DNA of 64,000 nucleotides from Cyanidiococcus yangmingshanensis. Taxonomy: Eukaryota; Rhodophyta; Bangiophyceae; Cyanidiales; Cyanidiaceae. The position numbers were made by a program, and so were the translations under genes. Position 1 is the stretch's first letter; each line of letters begins with the position of its first letter. Positions 43,628-54,336 of the stretch are shown one piece after another. Under the pieces are notes generated by a model. That model was not told the DNA's origin, searched no databases, and was given only the letters and a program-made list of their open reading frames with translations. The stretch spans positions 62,001-126,000 of the forward strand of contig VWRR01000014.1 in assembly GCA_013995675.1 (NCBI GenBank). The letters are read 5' to 3'.

Positions 43628-45670
43628 ATGTCCCATGGAGAACAAACGAATACTTTCCACAGCAGAGACTGGCTTCATCGAGTTGGAGCGGTATCATACG
43701 TGGACAGGATGCAGGAGCTTCGCTCGCGATTTCCGCCTCGCTTGAGTCCGCCTATTGAATTGCTGACTCTAGACCTGGTGCGTACGTACGGTCGGGTATC
43801 TTCCTCGTTTCGGTATGATCCCGCACTAAACCCACGAAGAACGTTAACGAGGCCTGATCAGCCACGCTATAACGAGGGCTATGATAACGAAAATCACGAC
43901 TATATTCTTCGTGTACACGACTGTATTCGTTCACCGAACGGCGACGTCTATGAAGTGCTCGACCTTTTAGGTGTGGGTACTTTTGGCCAGGTGGTTAAGT
44001 GCATCCAAGTCGGGCGTAGCCAGGCCGTGGCACTGAAAGTGGTGAAGAACCAAGAGGCGTATTTGCGCCAGGCTTTGATGGAGGTCTACGTGCTGCAGAT
44101 GCTCCACCGGACTTTTCCGGCAGAGCGTGTGCAGCATATTGTTCGATTGCTGCAACACTTTCAATATCATCACCATCTATGCCTCGTTCTTGAGAAACTA
44201 GGTATGTCGCTATTTGATCTGCTCAAGCAAAATCGTTTTCGAGGCCTCGGTTTGTTCGTGGTTCGATCAGTGCTTCAGCAACTACTCCCGACCCTGGATT
44301 TGCTGACACAAGCGGGCATCATCCACTGCGACCTGAAACCCGAGAATCTCTTGCTATGTCGAAATGATCGTATAGAAGTGAAACTCATCGATTTCGGCTC
44401 GGCTTGCCAGGAGAATCACGTAGTCTACTCGTATGTCCAGTCGCGCTTCTACCGTTCACCTGAGGTCCTACTAGGCCTTCCATATGGTACGAAAATTGAT
44501 ATTTGGTCTCTGGGGTGCATCGTCGGAGAGCTCTTTCTCGGTCTGCCTCTCTTTCCTGGACATGATGATCAAAATATGGTTCAGCGCATGGTCGATATGC
44601 TCGGTATGCCTCCCGCGTGGATGATTCAGAGCGGGAAGCAGAGCCATCGCTTCTTTCTGAGCGGAAATGTTCGGGGTATGAATCCAGAAGCGCTCCACGG
44701 AAGCGGGCCACTACCATGGAAACAATACTTTAAGCATCGAAAACTAGAGGATATTATCTTGAAATATCCGATGAAGGCGAATGTCGATGAGCGTGAGGAA
44801 CTTGCTCAGCGTTGGGCGTTGCTCAGTCTCCTTCGAGGTATGTTGGAATGGGATCCATCTCGTCGGTGGACCAGCACAGAGTGTTTACTTCATCCGTTTG
44901 TGTGTGGTCGGGGTATGGGAGAGAAGGAGATCTGGCTACCGCCTCGATTTCGATCCTCGAACATCGATATTCGTCTGTGTTCGCGCGATCTCACTGCACC
45001 GAATGAGGGAGAAGCTGGTCTAGCAGTCGACGTGCCGCTGGATTCCGATCCAAAAGCGAGTGCCATGTCCTGGCACATGCTGTCAAGTAGCGCTCCGGAT
45101 CGAGTTCTACAAGAGGATGCTGCCGGCACATCGGAAGGGATGCGATTGGACGTGCAACCTTCTGGTAAGGAGACTCGGCCTGAGGTGGCCGCACCAGCTA
45201 CAGCGACTTTGTCGTTGTGGGAGACGGGTCCATCCGTGGGCCTTCCGCAACAACGACAGCAGCAGCAACCGATGCGAGATGTTCCGTATCCTTCTCGGAG
45301 ACGGACGGAGATGCGCGCGAATCCGGGAATGGATCCAGTTCCTGAAGCATCTTCGGCTGCGGCGGAGGCACATGATCCAGCTGCTGCCGCGATCCTCAGC
45401 GATGCCGCGTGGAATCCGTTTCCAATAGACGACGCCGTTGAACTTGTAAGTGCCCAGAGAATGGAACAGCAAACCGATATGACCATGGATCCGTTCATTG
45501 CTGAAGAGGATCATGATATCGTACCTCCAGCAGTGCCCAAGGCGCCAACAACCGCCCTGGATTCGAGCGCCTTAATTGCATCAAGTGTACCAGAACGGGG
45601 AGTTGTCTCCAGAAACGTTCGGGTTTGGGACGCCAACAGACCAAACCGCTCCCGATTGTCGCGACCCTAA
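43628..45670 (+). CDS. DYRK-family protein kinase (YAK1/DYRK-like)
   Basis: A complete frame of 680 residues from ATG 43628. Kinase domain at about residues 105-425: VLDLLGVGTFGQVVKCIQVG (Gly loop), ALKVVKNQEAYLRQALMEV (catalytic Lys and Glu), IIHCDLKPENLLL (HCD form of the HRD loop, typical of DYRKs), LIDFGSACQ, and the activation loop YSYVQSRFYRSPEVLLGLPY whose YxY pair is autophosphorylated on the second Tyr in this family. DYRKs govern growth arrest, stress response and splicing. The C-terminal 250 residues are low-complexity and rich in Ala, Pro and Gln. Its TAA stop (45668-45670) overlaps the stop of UTP25 on the other strand. Confidence 0.95.
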   Translation: MSHGEQTNTFHSRDWLHRVGAVSYVDRMQELRSRFPPRLSPPIELLTLDLVRTYGRVSSSFRYDPALNPRRTLTRPDQPRYNEGYDNENHDYILRVHDCIRSPNGDVYEVLDLLGVGTFGQVVKCIQVGRSQAVALKVVKNQEAYLRQALMEVYVLQMLHRTFPAERVQHIVRLLQHFQYHHHLCLVLEKLGMSLFDLLKQNRFRGLGLFVVRSVLQQLLPTLDLLTQAGIIHCDLKPENLLLCRNDRIEVKLIDFGSACQENHVVYSYVQSRFYRSPEVLLGLPYGTKIDIWSLGCIVGELFLGLPLFPGHDDQNMVQRMVDMLGMPPAWMIQSGKQSHRFFLSGNVRGMNPEALHGSGPLPWKQYFKHRKLEDIILKYPMKANVDEREELAQRWALLSLLRGMLEWDPSRRWTSTECLLHPFVCGRGMGEKEIWLPPRFRSSNIDIRLCSRDLTAPNEGEAGLAVDVPLDSDPKASAMSWHMLSSSAPDRVLQEDAAGTSEGMRLDVQPSGKETRPEVAAPATATLSLWETGPSVGLPQQRQQQQPMRDVPYPSRRRTEMRANPGMDPVPEASSAAAEAHDPAAAAILSDAAWNPFPIDDAVELVSAQRMEQQTDMTMDPFIAEEDHDIVPPAVPKAPTTALDSSALIASSVPERGVVSRNVRVWDANRPNRSRLSRP

Positions 45671-47862
45671 GGACGGGGCTCCTCTACCGCAGAGAACTCA
45701 AACTCTCGGCGCAGTAAATTGGTGGCAGTGTACGAAAAGTTTCGCGACCCAATGATCCGATGGAGGGCGAGGGCGTCGTTTGGCAGGACGAAAAGCGTGT
45801 ATGCCTGGCGGAAACTCGATTCCGAGGCCTCTAGACTCTCGACGATCTCAGTGTAGAATGGCGCATACTGCGGAACACTGTAGAAGAAGACACTGCGCGC
45901 GCCCCGGAGACGGTACCGACGATAGAAATGAAACCGCTCCGTGATTAGCAGGAAGCGAACTCGCCCTTCGAAGAAAGCCAGACGGTGTCTGCTAATGTCT
46001 TGGGGTTTGGTATATTCGGAGCACGCCGCATAGCGAATTGCCGAGGGTGGAAACACGCTCTTCTCCGCGTATTTGCGGAAGAGATTGCGCACCCGAACAA
46101 AATCAAAGTACGAAGGAATGCAGAGCAAGATATGCGTCTGCGTGCTTTTGACTACTTTCGGCAACCAACTCTGGGAAAACTCTTGAAAACGAAGCTCTTC
46201 CACTTGGGCGCTCGTGAACGTCGTCGTGCTCTGTCCCAACGGGTCGCTTATCCCGACGTTGGGTACCGCGACTCGCCGGAAAACATGGCGAACCCGAACT
46301 CGAGGATGATCTGCTTTGGTATGTTCGATCACAGGTATTAAGTCCGAGAGCACCCCTGGGTATCGAGTGCCAAGTATCTTCAGCGTACCACTAACGTTCT
46401 GGAGGCCGTCAGGTCTTGCCACACGAAACCAGGCGTGCATCTGGGGTGCGTCGAATGCAGACAGTATGATGTCTTGTCGATAGGCAGCCGCGTTGCCGTC
46501 GAGAAACCGTTGCTCCACCCTCGAAAAGTCGGTTTTCTTTGGAATGTGCGTCGGCATACGATTGACAGCCTCCTGAAAGAGTTGCAGTGCATAGTCCCAG
46601 TTTTGCATGAGAATGACGTGTGCGCGCAGAATCGCCGCGATTTCAATGCTGGAAAGTGGATCGGCTGCACCACTATCGGGACCGCCTTTGTCAGGATCAT
46701 CGAGCACTCGCTGCAACCCAAGCGGGGATGCTATGATAATGTCCGAATCGAGAAAATCGGCAAAAAAATGCACTGATCTTCGAGCTAGACGAATACCGAG
46801 GCGAAAATCATCGTCTATGTTGCCCTTAAAAGTGGCTCGATAATCACGGGGTCGTGATCTCCAGTGCCGCGCTCGCGGCGTGTCGGTACCTGGGTCTGGT
46901 GACGGCTCCACTGGCGGCACAATCAAAGAGGTTGGCTCTTCGGATACGGTACCATCATCCGAGCTAGGGCCGAATTCATCTTCGAAACGCTGGGCGTTGC
47001 CTACTTGACGAGGTTCCAAGCATGCAAGCATCGCATGAATAAACGCGTATGCAACGTGTCGCGTGGGTGCCAATAGCAGCGTACGGGCACGATTCAGACC
47101 GCGATCACGATACTGATCCCAGTCATCATCTACTATCGATGCGTTTGCTCGTTGAGCGAGCTCAACATCATGATGGTGCTCGTGAGCCTGCGCTCGGATG
47201 ATGTGCGAGCAGATAAAAGCCGCAAGTACCTGCAACAAAAGCTGCTCCTCATCAACACTCGCCATGCAGCCATACAGAATATCTGCCTTGGTTGCAAGTG
47301 CTCTACCAAAGAGCAGCCCGCGGCGCATTAGAGCGTCGGCGGATGCATAGCGAAAAGCCGGCGCCGAGGAGCCAAGCATACTCGCCAGACGTCTCTGCAG
47401 CGCTGGAACTGGTGCCACGATATCAGCCACGTGGTGGATACAGGCTCTGGCCTCCTCGTAGCGCCTTTCCGTGCGTTCCACCTCTATATGGGAGACGCAG
47501 ACATCGATCGCCTCAGGATGGCTTTTCGACCGCGCACTTGATGCTGCGTTCGCGTTCAAGTCGGGCACGATTTCCGCACACTTTTGCCAACGAAGTGAGA
47601 CTTCCGAATCAAGGCCCCACGTTGGTGTGGACAAGTGCAGTCGCTCGGTCTCTAGGATAAAAAGCTCCGGCGAGTCTTTTGCAAGCGTTCGCGTGTCGGT
47701 CTGACAGGATAGGGCTCCGTCTCTTACTTGGGACGCGTCCATAACCCCAGGAGCGGCGCACTCCGCTGATCCGTTGTCAACCTGCGTCTCGTCCGCTGAG
47801 GGCTGCTCGGCAGGCAGTGGCCAGTGCGTCCGTGTAAAAACTCTTCGACGTTTCTTTTCCAT
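45667..47862 (-). CDS. UTP25: UTP25, U3 snoRNA-associated small-subunit processome protein
   Basis: A complete frame of about 731 residues from ATG 47862 (MEKKRRRVFTRTHWPLPAEQ); the frame is open 51 codons further to a GTG. UTP25 (DEF in animals) is a nucleolar factor needed for early 18S rRNA processing, with a degenerate RNA-helicase fold. Family features: TRHVAYAFIHAML, FFADFLDSDIIIASPLGLQR, IEIAAILRAHVILMQNWDYA, ARPDGLQNVSGTLKILGTRY, ILLCIPSYFDFVRVRNLFRK, FFEGRVRFLLITERFHFYRR, YRLRGARSVFFYSVPQYAPF and FYTEIVESLEASESS. The N-terminal 150 residues are unconserved. It converges on the DYRK gene with overlapping stop codons. Confidence 0.92.
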   Translation of the reverse strand: MEKKRRRVFTRTHWPLPAEQPSADETQVDNGSAECAAPGVMDASQVRDGALSCQTDTRTLAKDSPELFILETERLHLSTPTWGLDSEVSLRWQKCAEIVPDLNANAASSARSKSHPEAIDVCVSHIEVERTERRYEEARACIHHVADIVAPVPALQRRLASMLGSSAPAFRYASADALMRRGLLFGRALATKADILYGCMASVDEEQLLLQVLAAFICSHIIRAQAHEHHHDVELAQRANASIVDDDWDQYRDRGLNRARTLLLAPTRHVAYAFIHAMLACLEPRQVGNAQRFEDEFGPSSDDGTVSEEPTSLIVPPVEPSPDPGTDTPRARHWRSRPRDYRATFKGNIDDDFRLGIRLARRSVHFFADFLDSDIIIASPLGLQRVLDDPDKGGPDSGAADPLSSIEIAAILRAHVILMQNWDYALQLFQEAVNRMPTHIPKKTDFSRVEQRFLDGNAAAYRQDIILSAFDAPQMHAWFRVARPDGLQNVSGTLKILGTRYPGVLSDLIPVIEHTKADHPRVRVRHVFRRVAVPNVGISDPLGQSTTTFTSAQVEELRFQEFSQSWLPKVVKSTQTHILLCIPSYFDFVRVRNLFRKYAEKSVFPPSAIRYAACSEYTKPQDISRHRLAFFEGRVRFLLITERFHFYRRYRLRGARSVFFYSVPQYAPFYTEIVESLEASESSFRQAYTLFVLPNDALALHRIIGSRNFSYTATNLLRREFEFSAVEEPRP

Positions 47863-48262
47863 TACTATATGCTCGAAACCTTCGCCACCGATCCAAAACT
47901 TTTTGCTTGTTGAAAGAGAACAACCTTCTAACCCAGAATGTCCAATGCTTGCCAACGTCGCCGGATCCAGGGTCGTTGCGGCGATCACCAGAACGAGATC
48001 GAGCAACGTTGCCACTATCTATGTTGAGGATAGGAAAGAATCGCCACAACAAAACTAGTCATAAATGGTGACGGAACGACATGGCGACCAGGTTTTGTCC
48101 ATTGGCGATGGGATTTTGTGAAAATGCGGGAGTAGCAGCTAAAAATAGAAGAATCGATGCTGCTGCCATTCGAGGTGGTTCTCCCTAAAGTCTGCCTGTG
48201 TGTGTTTCTCAAATGAGAGACGTCCTTGACGTCCCTCCCATCTTTTGAAAACCGCATTCAGG

Positions 48263-49200
48263 TCCAAACACGATTGCGATGAAAGTAAGTTCACATGCGC
48301 ATTGCTCAAGACCCTCGCCTGCAGCCGCAGCCCACCTTTGAGAGTACGCGAGACTGACTTGACCCTTCACTTTCTTTTATCCGAGAGTAGTTCGCTCGGG
48401 TTCTCGGATCAGGAACGAGCACGGACCATTCACTGTCATCAGAGCAGTCATGATTCTGCGGTAGCGTCTCAAGCTGATCAAGCTGTAGGCATTCTGACTT
48501 TTTCGCATCTTCGTGTGAAGCACTTGTCGGCATAGCTGTTCGGCTCTAGGACGAAGAGAGTGTACGTGTCTTCTGTCTGATTCCGAATCACAGTACTTAA
48601 AAATACAACCTTGCGAGATCTGACGCGAGCCCCAGTCCATGCGAGGAACGCTGCCATCTCGAAAAACAGAGACGCTGTACGTATCAAGCCATAGGCGAGA
48701 TATTCCGAAACTAAACATCGCGAATTTACCATCCGCTTTAAAACATACAGGTCATAAGGCATGGGCCGATTTTTGAGAAGCGTGTCATTGGCACTGGATA
48801 TGAACCTGCGAATACAAAACACTTTCGGTCGCACGGAGAGCGTATCGCTCGGAATGATGTGCGGCGAACGACACTGTAAATGCGACGGCAAGACTTGAGA
48901 AAACTCACAGAGCGCAGAGCAAGTGCTCCACTGCCTATGCACGATTCACGATCACGGAGCAAAGAATCCGAGCCACTCGAAAAGCATCTGGACCGCGCGT
49001 TCGGCACCAAACGCGACGACCTGTGAGCATGGAACCTCATCGCGCTTGATGTAAAGGCAAGTACCGGCTCGACCAGATGCGTGTTCATCGCCTGCGATCG
49101 ACAAGATATGGATGGAATTCGGTTACCCTTAGGGCCATCATAAACATGAGCTGTGGATCCCATTCGATCCGGGTCCGAAATCATCATGGAAGATGCCCTC
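48263..49200 (-). CDS. Possible multi-frame gene, family unknown
   Basis: Minus-strand protein-like segments in order: EGIFHDDFGPGSNGIHSSCL at 49200, HILSIAGDEHASGRAGTCLY and VVAFGAERAVQMLFEWLGFF at about 49110-48950, PSHLQCRSPHIIPSDTLSVR then DTLLKNRPMPYDLYVL at about 48880-48740, ASLFFEMAAFLAWTG and VVFLSTVIRNQTEDTYTLFV at about 48680-48550, then a +1 step into MPTSASHEDAKKSECLQLDQ ending near 48308. A second frame over 48718-48550 also looks protein-like, so the path is not unique. If real it is a protein of roughly 300 residues transcribed divergently from eIF5. No family recognised. Confidence 0.3.
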
Positions 49201-50134
49201 GGAACGCCATCTTCTGACGTTTTCGCCCTCAGGGCTCAATTTTACAAGGCGTTCACTTTCACTTCATTCCTGAATCGATCGATATCATGACCGCAACACC
49301 TATCCTGCAACGCAATAAACTTGTAGCGTTTCCCTCAGCCGACGGCGACATTTATCGAAGCGTTTGCATTTCACTGAGAACTTACCGAACCCGCTCTGAG
49401 CGCAATATCGAGCACGACGTTTGAGATGACTCGAACCTCTCCTTCGACGCTGTATCTCTCGCTAGGTGCCGGTCCCAAAGGCGATACAAGGCATCGCACG
49501 CTCGCAATGCTTTACAATCCTCAGAATGCTCTCAAAAATCTCTCAGAATAAATCATGTTCTCTACAAGACGCCACGGTCGAGGCTCCCACATGCTGGCGA
49601 CGCCACTGCTGGAAATGACATGCGTGACTAGGGTCAGCGGATCGACGCGTACCAGGTCTCGGCCAATCGACACGATGGTGATCGGGGCGCGCCCTTCTCC
49701 GCAGACGTCGTCAGGCGAGGGCCCGGCCCGGAGGCCGCACTCGGCCGTGACGTCATCGTTCGACGCCTGGACCCGCCGTGACGCCGTGTGGGGCCTCCGC
49801 TACACTGCATTGTGCGTGTGGCGCTCGACAAGAACTCGTCACAGGTCTCTGCACTTTGACGACTCTCTAGAGGGTGCTCGAAAACCTGTTCAATACAAGC
49901 ACTTGAACCGCGAGGCGCTGTATGAACGCGTTGACTGCGGGACTGAGCCACTGCGACAATAGAAACTGGAGAACTCGTGTAACGAACCAAGCTCTCGAGA
50001 AACGAGTGCGTGTCCTGAAAGTGTCACGGTATCGGTGGCGACTCACATGGACTTGCACCTGAACCTCTGGTGTAGAGTTTTGTACGCGAGTTGCAGTTCT
50101 GACGTGTAGAACGCGTGCTGTTCTGAGTCTCGCC
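49201..50134. promoter_or_regulatory. Upstream region of eIF5
   Basis: A CpG-rich block at 49670-49800 contains TGACGTCA at 49748-49755, a CRE-type bZIP palindrome, about 380 bases before the eIF5 ATG. The open frames here (49555-49962 plus, 49634-49990 minus) reflect composition and have no recognisable motif. Confidence 0.4.
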
Positions 50135-51139
50135 ATGGAGTTTGGCGGATCTGGTTCTGGACTGGTCAACATCGGTGGCGGTAGTGACGATGCTCACTAC
50201 CGCTACAAGATGCCCCGCATCTTGGGGAAAATTGAGGGCAGAGGCAACGGCATTAAGACCCGAATTGTGAACTGCTCGCAGATTGCAAAGGCGCTCCATC
50301 GTCCGCCCGGCTATGTCTGCAAGTTTTTCGGCTGCGAACTGGGTGCGCAGACGAAAATCAATGACGACGAAGACGTCTACATTGTGAACGGAGCGCATGA
50401 CCAAAAGCTCCTTTCGGATACACTGGATAAGTTCGTTCGCATGTATGTGCTATGTCCCAGCTGTAACATGCCCGAGACTGATCTTGTTTTGGATAAGCGC
50501 GGGAATATATACCATGTGTGCAATGCGTGCGGTGCTCAGCATCTAGTGGACATGAGTCATCGCGTCGTGACGTACATGCTGAATAATCCTCCGGATGGGG
50601 GCAAACCGAAAAAATCAGGCAAGTCGAAAAAGGAACGGAAAGAATCAAAGAAGAAAAAAGGTAGCGAGAAAAACGCTGACGAGGAAAACGACTTTGACGA
50701 TGAACCTGACTCTGGACGCGACAGCAAAGTGAAGAAGAAGAAATCCAGCAAACGCCTAGAGGGAGAAACGGAGGAGGAATACCGCGAGCGTCGTGCTACG
50801 GAGAAAGCTGCGCGTCGGCAGGAGCGTGCCGCGCGGAAAGCAGCCGAGGCATCCCGTTCAGAAAACGGGGGTGTGGAGCTCGTCGCGCCTACAGATCTAG
50901 GCGCCCTGGCACAAGAAGCGGAGGCGGCGAGCGCTGCACTGCGCCAGCGGCATCGTCACACCGACACCAAAAGCCGTGTCAATCCTGAGTTTAATGGTTC
51001 TGAGCACGGTGGCGGAAAGAGCTCACCGCGATCTGGTCGTCAAAGCACATCTGTGAATGAATCAGATGAGGGAGCAGATGGCAACGATGCATCGGATCAG
51101 GTACATGAGAACGGCGTTCATGACTCCCTAGACGACGAC

Positions 51140-51179
<40 letters not shown>

Positions 51180-51925
51180 GGGGTGCCGAAACCAACGAAG
51201 AAAGTGCTCGGGCCAGAGAGACCGCCCAGAAAGCGGCAGCGCTTCTGGCTCGCAACAAGAGTGGCCTCGATGGCAATTGTCAGGAAACGGAACTGGCTCA
51301 GGCAACTGAAACAATCAGCAATCTTCACGTTGCAGGCGCTGGCGGCGATGATGGTCAGGGAGATGAAAAACAACGCGAGGAGGCACAAAGTCAGAATCGT
51401 CTGGAGAGTTGGCTACGCCAGGGACACAAGTCGGGGACGATGATCGCGTCCGAGGCTTGCTCCCTGTTCGCGAACGACCGCACTAAAGCGGCGAGGGCGA
51501 TCTTCCGCGCTGTCGTCGTCCATGCTGCGCATCCAGATTGCAAAATCGGAGAATCGCCAGCACATCATGCAATGCGCGCAGTTGCCGCTCTGAAGGCGCT
51601 CTCCCTTGGTCGCGAACAGCAGCTGGAGTTGCTGGATGCGCTTACAGAACTGGCATCAACAGAGCAAGAGGGCGCAGACAACTCAGCAACCTCGAAAACG
51701 ATGGCGACGACGACCTGGTTGCGCACTCGCCTGAACTCGATACCACATATCCTGAAACTCTTCTATGATGAAGATATTCTGGATGAGCATGTGATCATCG
51801 AATGGTACTCGGATAGGAGTGCCAAGTCCGCGGACGTTGCGAGCGAGAGGGCTCGAGAAGCCGCCAAACCTTTGGTAGAGTGGTTGCAACAGTCAAGCGC
51901 GGAGGAGGACAGCTCAGAGGAGTAG
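50135..51925 (+). CDS. EIF5: Translation initiation factor eIF5
   Basis: A complete frame of 596 residues from ATG 50135. eIF5 is the GTPase-activating protein for eIF2 in the 43S/48S complex. The N-terminal domain is intact: YRYKMPRILGKIEGRGNGIK, NCSQIAKALHRPPGYVCKFF and FGCELGAQTKIN. A C4 zinc finger follows (CPSCNMPETDLVLDKRGN, then CNACGAQ). Residues 150-330 are a Lys/Glu-rich linker that includes a run of 16 Asp (51131-51178). The C-terminal W2/MIF4G-type domain occupies about residues 420-590 and ends with the aromatic-acidic EDILDEHVIIEWYSD and VEWLQQSSAEEDSSEE. The family is about 400-450 residues, so the linker is expanded. First of four initiation factor genes in a row. Confidence 0.97.
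51131..51178 (+). repeat. GAY trinucleotide repeat encoding 16 Asp in eIF5
   Basis: Three GAC then thirteen GAT codons without interruption. The purity of the GAT tract suggests recent expansion and likely length variation between strains. Confidence 0.9.
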
Positions 51926-52137
51926 AGGGATGCAGAACTCATGATAAGGGACTCGCGAACCTGTTCTGCGGGGAACGTAAACCGACAATGATAAACTTCA
52001 ATGGTGACGGTAATGAACTTGCGTCGGTGCGACAATTCCATTTCGGTCATCGATAGAACCGTTCGTTTTCTGCATGGCTCAGTGATTCGTCTCCAGCGCT
52101 CGATTTTATGGAGGGTATTCGTACCCGCGGATATTAC

Positions 52138-54336
52138 TCAGAGGCCACGATCGACACTGGAGAGGCGCTCGGTAAGGGAGCGCGGCCGGGCGGCAAGCAT
52201 GGCACTCGCTTCGGCGACATGTTGTGCTCGTGCGATCCGTTCGCTCTCGAAGCGCTCCTCCTCTTCCCGTGCTCTGCGCTGCTGCATTTCGCGCTGAAGA
52301 CGTGCTTGCTCTCTCTGGGCAAACGAGGCCGCAGCGGCCACAAGGCGCTCGCGTTGAACGCGACGGTACAAGCTGACTTGTTCTCCAAGCCGCGATATGT
52401 TGCGCAGAAAATACTCTTCTGGGCGCTTACCCGTCCGTGTTTCCAAAACATCCACCATACCAATGTCATCGACAAGAAATTCCATGTCATTCGTGTTGAT
52501 GAACTCGCCATCAACCGCCGGCATCAAAGACGGAGCAACAGAGGCCGTTGCCGCAATAGCCCGCTGCTTCAATAGTGCTCGGTATTTGAGGCAGAGCAAT
52601 GCGGCGAGCACTTGCTCACTGCCCTGATCGGAGTCATCTCCGAGCTCCATGTACTGTGCCAGTTTCTGAACATCAATCGTTCGATAGATGCGAAGATAGG
52701 AGCTCAGTTGAGCTGGGAGGCCGGATTCACTTTGAGCAACATGGCGGAGGAATTCCTCGCGACAGGTAGTCGCTATTGAGGGCGAGGCGAATTTCGGACA
52801 GGCGTGGTTGTAGAGTTCCTCGAAAGCATTCAAATCGCCCTGTCGTATCCGCGTAATGCGGTCGCCCAGCTTCTCTCGCAACCAGTTGTTCATGGAGTCA
52901 TCGAGACGATTCTGACCGAGACACTGAGCGAGCGCAAGAATTGCCAGCATTTGGTCAATACGTTTGTTCACATGCTCATATTGGAACGAACGCGTGTGTA
53001 TGTGTCGTGTCCGGGTAATATGTAAGATTGTGGGTTGTAGAGAGCGAATCGCATCGTCGTAGCGCCGCAACATCAAAGCGCTGAAGCCGATGTAGTAATA
53101 GAGCGCGACATGGCACGCCGTTACATGGGTATGAAGTCTTAAGCTCAAATCCGGTGCTGGCACCGCCCCGCTCCCGACACTGGTCATCTCACCGCTGCCG
53201 CCAACGCTGCTAAGCGTGTTACGCACATTCTGTTGAAATGTGTTTGCGAGCCCGCCGCCTGATTCGATTTCGAACAAAGAGGGAGGTTCGAGCGAAGAGA
53301 GTGCCATACAGAAATCGCCAGTGGCGCTCTGCAAACGCAACAATCCAATCATAGCAAAGTAGCCCAAATAGCGGTAGACCAAGGAGTGAACCGCCAGTTG
53401 ACGCGTTTGTGCATCCACAGGGCTGTTCTCATCGATATCAGCAGCGCTCTCGTCGTCGTTCTCGTCATCATCGTCATCATCGTCCTCGAGTGCGTTTTCG
53501 TCGTCGTTGTCGTTACCAACGGTGCCCTCTATGCCGTTTGTCTTCCCAAATGCATGTTCGGCAGTCGGAAGCACGGGTTCAGTTGTTAATGCGTCGTTCG
53601 CTGTGGATGCAGGCGGACGAATAGCAGACGCATCCGCGGGCGATGGCGATGCGCCTTCCCCCGACCTGGGACGACTCATCGAGCCCCGCAACCAATCGAC
53701 AACACCACTCTTTTCAACCAGTGCATGGAGAACTTCAAGTGTTGTGCGCACATTCCAGGCTGAGTCGGTGTCGAGCTCAACCGCGTCATCGCCTGATCGT
53801 CCGTCATGGCCACGCGCTCTGTACTGATGATACTCCTCGAACTGGTAGAGAAACTCATCGATCAGATCCCAGAGCCAGGAGGGTGGCAATGCAACGTCCC
53901 GAAGATGCCCATGCAAGAAGTGATCAAAGATCGCCAAATAGTTCATCCAAGACTCAGTGCGTTGAACAGGTGTCGGATGCAGCCTGGTGTGCACGTGTCG
54001 AAAGCCAAGCTCCTGGTAGAGCAGGACAAAGAGATCGAGATTGGTCCAGCTTCGCAACTGCGCCGATTCAGCTGCGTCTACCTCTCCCGAGGCGTGCCTC
54101 TCCCGAGCAACAGCTTCGGAACTCGTCAAAAGACTTCGCACAGTGGGAGCACTAGGCAGCACGCTGCTTTTGTAGAAGCGCTCAGCGATGCGCGTGAAAC
54201 CGCTCTCATAGAGACCGTGCACCGCAACGCTGTCACCTTCGATAAACTTGCCGTAAAAGTTCAGTATATATTGCGCAACTTGATCAGGAACAGAGTAATC
54301 CACCGTGTTGGTCGCAGATTCCACCATTGTGATCAT
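52138..54336 (-). CDS. EIF3L: Translation initiation factor 3 subunit L (eIF3l)
   Basis: A complete frame of 732 residues. eIF3l is a PCI-domain subunit of the eIF3 scaffold that recruits mRNA and the ternary complex to the 40S subunit. Family features: VPDQVAQYILNFYGKFIEG, the GLYESGFTRIAERFYKSS helix, LDLFVLLYQELGFRHVHTRL, SWMNYLAIFDHFL, VYRYLGYFAMIGLLRLQSAT, HVTACHVALYYYIGFSALML, RRYDDAIRSLQPTILHITRT and LAILALAQCLGQNRLDDSMN. A linker at about residues 235-305 holds a long Asp/Glu run (about 53450-53500). The C-terminal 80 residues form an Arg/Glu-rich coiled coil (QREQARLQREMQQRR). Divergent from eIF3a; the interval between the two ATGs holds the CACGTG palindrome. Confidence 0.93.
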   Translation of the reverse strand: MITMVESATNTVDYSVPDQVAQYILNFYGKFIEGDSVAVHGLYESGFTRIAERFYKSSVLPSAPTVRSLLTSSEAVARERHASGEVDAAESAQLRSWTNLDLFVLLYQELGFRHVHTRLHPTPVQRTESWMNYLAIFDHFLHGHLRDVALPPSWLWDLIDEFLYQFEEYHQYRARGHDGRSGDDAVELDTDSAWNVRTTLEVLHALVEKSGVVDWLRGSMSRPRSGEGASPSPADASAIRPPASTANDALTTEPVLPTAEHAFGKTNGIEGTVGNDNDDENALEDDDDDDDENDDESAADIDENSPVDAQTRQLAVHSLVYRYLGYFAMIGLLRLQSATGDFCMALSSLEPPSLFEIESGGGLANTFQQNVRNTLSSVGGSGEMTSVGSGAVPAPDLSLRLHTHVTACHVALYYYIGFSALMLRRYDDAIRSLQPTILHITRTRHIHTRSFQYEHVNKRIDQMLAILALAQCLGQNRLDDSMNNWLREKLGDRITRIRQGDLNAFEELYNHACPKFASPSIATTCREEFLRHVAQSESGLPAQLSSYLRIYRTIDVQKLAQYMELGDDSDQGSEQVLAALLCLKYRALLKQRAIAATASVAPSLMPAVDGEFINTNDMEFLVDDIGMVDVLETRTGKRPEEYFLRNISRLGEQVSLYRRVQRERLVAAAASFAQREQARLQREMQQRRAREEEERFESERIARAQHVAEASAMLAARPRSLTERLSSVDRGL

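Noticed and set aside
51141-51388. Forward frame starting with a run of Met and a minus-strand frame rich in Ile
   Set aside because: Both are shadows of the GAT repeat encoding the Asp run of eIF5.
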